From NCBI GenBank assembly GCA_028023455.1, contig JAQFVV010006342.1, positions 1,325,001-1,389,000 of the forward strand: a stretch of 64,000 nucleotides of DNA, written 5' to 3'. A program made the position numbers and the translations under genes. The DNA comes from Epiperipatus broadwayi (Eukaryota; Onychophora; Udeonychophora; Euonychophora; Peripatidae). Of this stretch, positions 60,654 through 64,000 are shown one piece after another (position 1 is the stretch's first letter; each line of letters opens with the position of its first letter). The notes beneath the pieces are model-generated. The model worked only from the letters and a program-made list of their open reading frames with translations. It searched no databases and was not told the DNA's origin.

Positions 60654-61180
60654 GTGATGTGATGCAGTGTGACTTCTCCTTATACTTAGTCAGAAATCTC
60701 TCAGCAACTAACCAGAGAAATCTGTTAGCCACTTTTCTCTTCCCTTTCCATTCCCCACCCTAAGTTTCCCATAATCTACTCCATACCATTTTCTCAACAT
60801 AATCTTTGTCAACTCCATATCTAAATCTCTCTTATATTTTCCCAAACTCAGCATAAAAACCAATAACTTCATTATTTGTACCCTTTCTGCTTTCAAGCAT
60901 TTACATTGAATTAACAGATGCCTAATATTTTCTATGCCTTCTTTACACAACTTGCAGACTAAATCACCCATATTTTTCTATTTATGTGTACATTCCCTTG
61001 TTGCTAAAGATCCCGTTCAAGCCTTAAACAATAAACTACTTTCCTTACTATTATCATAAATTAACTCGCACGCAATGTCCCATTTACTTCTATATATATT
61101 TATACTCTTTTTACTCTCCATACTAGTTCTCCATCTCTCCAACTCCATATTCTTTATTAATGTATCTATTCTTCTATCCC
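60654..61180 (-). mobile_element. LINE 3' end, copy 2
   Basis: Same family as 41195-43135. The minus-strand frame 60971-60708 carries CKLCKEGIENIRHLLIQCKC, a C-x2-C...H...C knuckle typical of LINE C-termini. It ends in gcatcacatcac-type repeats. It is 5'-truncated exactly where copy 3 ends. Confidence 0.85.
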
Positions 61181-62035
61181 GTGATGTGATGTGATGTATT
61201 ATGGCTTCTCCTTAAACGAAGTCAAGAATATCTCAGCAATTATGCCCAGATAAACCTGTTAGCCACTTTCTTTTACATTCCCCACTCTAAATTTACCCAT
61301 AATCTGCTCTATCCCATTTCCACAACATAATTTTTGTCAACTCTATAACCTTTATATCTAAATCCCCCTTATCTTTTCCCAAACCCAGCATAAAAACCAA
61401 TAATTCACTTTCTGTATAATCACTCTTTTCATATTTATTTTTCCACAACTTCATTATATGTACCCTTTCTGTTTTCAAACATTTACATTCAATTAACAAA
61501 TGCCTAATATTTTCAATTCCTTCCTTACATAATTTACAAAATAAATCACCCATATTTTTCCATTTACATGTATATTCTTTTGTAGCTAAAGATCCCGTTC
61601 GAGCCTTAAACAATAAACTACTTTCCTTACTATTATCATATATTAACACACACCTAATATTCTGTTTATTTCTATATATATTTAAACTCTTTTTACTCTC
61701 CATACTATTTGTCCATCTCTCTAACTCCCTAGTCTTTATTAATAAATTTGTTCTTTTATCCCATTCCTTACTACTGTGACACTCAATAATCCTCTTAACA
61801 CAATCATCCCATCTTTTGTACAAATATACTGATATAAATTCTTTATCCAAATCTTTTGCATACCGCATTACTTTTCTCACCCATCTTGTTACCTGCCCTT
61901 TACTCATAACCCAATTAAATACTATTTTAGCTATTCTTTTATTATCCATAAACTGCAATCTACCAAACATTTTCATTTTACTTTTTGCATCTCTCATATG
62001 AAAACTTGACCATCCCATTCTAAAGGTTTAGATTG
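61181..62035 (-). mobile_element. LINE 3' end, copy 3 (best-preserved tail)
   Basis: The 241-codon minus-strand frame 62018-61293 gives the intact C-terminal part of the LINE protein. It has FGRLQFMDNKRIAKIVF, VYLYKRWDDCVKRIIEC, SSLLFKARTGSLATKEY and the knuckle CKLCKEGIENIRHLLIECKC. The 3' end has (GATGT)n, on the minus strand (CATCA)n. The matching piece at 41798-42019 shows the same order. The RT domain is not included. Confidence 0.88.
61293..62018 (-). pseudogene. C-terminal region of LINE protein with zinc knuckle
   Basis: This is the longest ORF in the window at 241 codons. It follows the RT domain in the family, as shown by comparison with 41195-43135. The C-x2-C-x7-H-x4-C knuckle (CKLCKEGIENIRHLLIEC) is thought to bind nucleic acid in LINE proteins. 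The start Met is internal to the original protein; the true beginning is lost by 5' truncation. Confidence 0.8.
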
Positions 62036-62754
62036 TAGAACCACCTAGAACAGATTTTGAAATTTCTGAAAATAAATCCAAGCTAATTTTATTCAGTATT
62101 GTGAAAAGTTATTATAAAATTTTGATTAGAGAAGTCACATTCAAATATTTAATTCAAGCTATTTTCTTAACTCCATCTTTTGAATATCTCATGCTTATTA
62201 TTCAAAAGAAAGTAATATTTGAGGTGTGTGCATTTATCATCTTAAACCATTCATCTCCAGGCAATAGAATATAAAACAAAAATGGGTTAGCTCAGTTATA
62301 GATTATGTTTGTTATAACAACTAATTGATAAATAAAATATCCTGCATTAAAATTAAACATTCTACTAGCTCATATTCATAAATAAGAATAAGGTTCAGTT
62401 TATAAAATAAATAAGTAAATATTTATTATTTCATGAGACTTAGAAGTGAAAATACAGATGACAAGAAAGATTACATTGAGCCAATATCCCACAGGATACT
62501 ACCTCAATGGCATAAGAACACTATCCCCCCTATTGCTATCTTAAATAATAAAGTTATAGTATTCTTATGACTTTGATAAATCCTACTCATTAAGATTAAA
62601 CTAATAATTAAATCTTAATTTTTATCTACTATAATTTAGCTCAATAAAATCTCAGGTTCATAAAACTATTCTAAGTTAATTAAAATCACAGTAGTAAAAC
62701 ATGAGAAGGGATTTTTATGTCATACCTTACTACACTTAAACTAATAATAACAAA

Positions 62755-62775
62755 TAATAATAATAATAATAATAA

Positions 62776-62820
<45 letters not shown>

Positions 62821-62872
62821 CAGCAGCAGCAGCAGTAGCAGTAGCAGTAGTAGCAGCAGCAGTAGCAGTAGC

Positions 62873-62936
<64 letters not shown>

Positions 62937-62975
62937 ATAATAATAATAATAATAATAATCATCATCATCTTTATT
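62755..62975. repeat. (AAT)n-(AGT)n/(AGC)n-(AAT)n-(ATC)n compound microsatellite
   Basis: About 220 bases of trinucleotides, symmetric in order: AAT, AGT, AGC/AGT mixture, AGT, AAT, ATC. Predicted poly-Ser, poly-Thr and poly-Tyr frames are artefacts of it. Confidence 0.97.
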
Positions 62976-62979
62976 GTAT

Positions 62980-64000
62980 GAACTAATTTTGTATATCTTT
63001 TTTTTCACTATAATGTTTATTACTATAATAAAATAATAAAATACTATAATACAATCTTTTATCTTCAGATAATAATGTAAGAAAATGTGGTAGCATTTAT
63101 AATCTGACAAATAAAGATGTGTGGCAATGGATAGCATATAATTCAATGTACCATTATGATAACTAATTTATGACCACAAGATAATGTAAAATATGATTAT
63201 TTAATTAAATGAATACCAAGAAAATATTCAAATTCTTAAAATAATTTTTTATTAATCTCTGCAAAAAATACCATGTTGGATTCAGTTATTCCGTGTATCT
63301 CATGCAGTGTAATGGGAAAATGAAACAGTCAGGACACACAAATTTTGAAAACAAATTTAACAAAGTTTATTATTAACAATAAAATAAAATAAACAATTTA
63401 TTTACAATATTTACATTGGATATCCTCAATTTACACCGTTCTACACTTTTTATTACTTAGTTATTAAACAATCTAGAATTTATTTAAGTCTTCATTCTGA
63501 CTTAAAATAATAATAATAAAATAATACCATTTTATTTATCTCTTTCTAAATAAACTTATGATAAATTACATTTATATATTTTTATTTTAAAAAAAAAATC
63601 CTATCCTGAAATATTATTTAATTATACTTTTCTTTCTAAAAAACATCCATAGAAACATACTACGGAAAACATAAAAAATAACATTATCAAGAGTATGGAT
63701 CTTTTAGAAAAAATAAACAATTTTCATCTTGCAAAGTTAAAAGATGTCATATAAAATATCTACTAATAATTCATTACTAGATGTTGTGGATATCGTTGTT
63801 TACTAAACTATGTTTATTAAATATAACATATTCCCATTTAATATTACTTTAATACTATATAGTTGTAATTACCGATATACTCCTTATTATTTAATAAACA
63901 CAAAATTATACCTATGCTTATTGTTTATATCATTTTACTTTATACCATTATATTTTTTTAAAAATATGCAATACTTATTTTAAAATGAAATAAAGCATTT
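62980..64000. other. AT-rich end of window
   Basis: No feature recognised. The segment at 63340-63410 has minus-strand AATAAA motifs and could be a 3' UTR or LTR edge, but nothing confirms it. Confidence 0.4.

Noticed and set aside
62736-63146. Long poly-Ser, poly-Thr and poly-Tyr reading frames
   Set aside because: They are translations of the trinucleotide microsatellite in different frames; the same applies at 34502-34725.
1-64000. CRISPR arrays, rRNA genes, bacterial operons
   Set aside because: No regularly spaced short repeats with unique spacers, no rRNA signature and no prokaryotic gene organisation were seen.

Overview
The window reads as non-coding, transposon-filled DNA from an AT-rich animal genome, most likely an invertebrate. 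I judge GC to be about a quarter to 30 percent by eye, not by calculation. The signs are eukaryotic throughout: tRNA-derived SINEs with target-site duplications, several LINE remnants with RT or zinc-knuckle tails, hAT, mariner, Merlin and pogo-like DNA transposons, long terminal repeats with primer sites, (TA)n and trinucleotide microsatellites, and only short stop-broken reading frames. No operons, bacterial ribosome sites or long ORFs exist. I cannot name the species.

Layout. 1-2000 is the end of one LTR element (polypurine tract), a roughly 1.5 kb LTR with its own TATA box, and a primer-site-like sequence after it. 2-9 kb is AT-rich DNA with a Merlin transposase fragment and SINEs. 9.6-21.8 kb is an accessory block: RTE-type LINE tails, a hairpin-forming repeat family, a recent tandem duplication, a hAT element and more SINEs. 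25.3-37.4 kb carries three more hAT elements with recognisable 8-bp duplications and one pogo/Tigger-like element. 41-43 kb holds a LINE with broken reverse transcriptase. 43.3-48.2 kb is a (TA)n-bounded segment of uncertain nature. 53.6-56.9 kb is a complete but internally deleted Gypsy-type LTR retrotransposon. 57.3-57.8 kb is an internally deleted mariner. 58.4-60.4 kb looks like another long LTR. 60.6-62.0 kb has two head-to-tail LINE tails, and 62.75-63 kb a large (TAG)n-type microsatellite.

Host genes. I found no gene I can name. Several short minus-strand stretches look like exons with good splice signals, best at 49948-50093 and 37805-37890. A possible terminal exon with stop and poly(A) signal lies at 28090-28452. 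If real, they imply one or more minus-strand genes with very long introns, but the exon links are inference.

Most interesting item. A repeat family with six copies here (12091-13504, 15629-15897, 18635-18964, 20031-20103, 34668-35211, 49407-49485) has different fixed 5' and 3' ends, self-complementary arms, and 12-14 bp target duplications at three copies. One insertion is a multimer inside a single duplication. This combination fits a LINE-mobilised, hairpin-RNA retroposon better than an ordinary MITE, and I do not recognise it as a known family.
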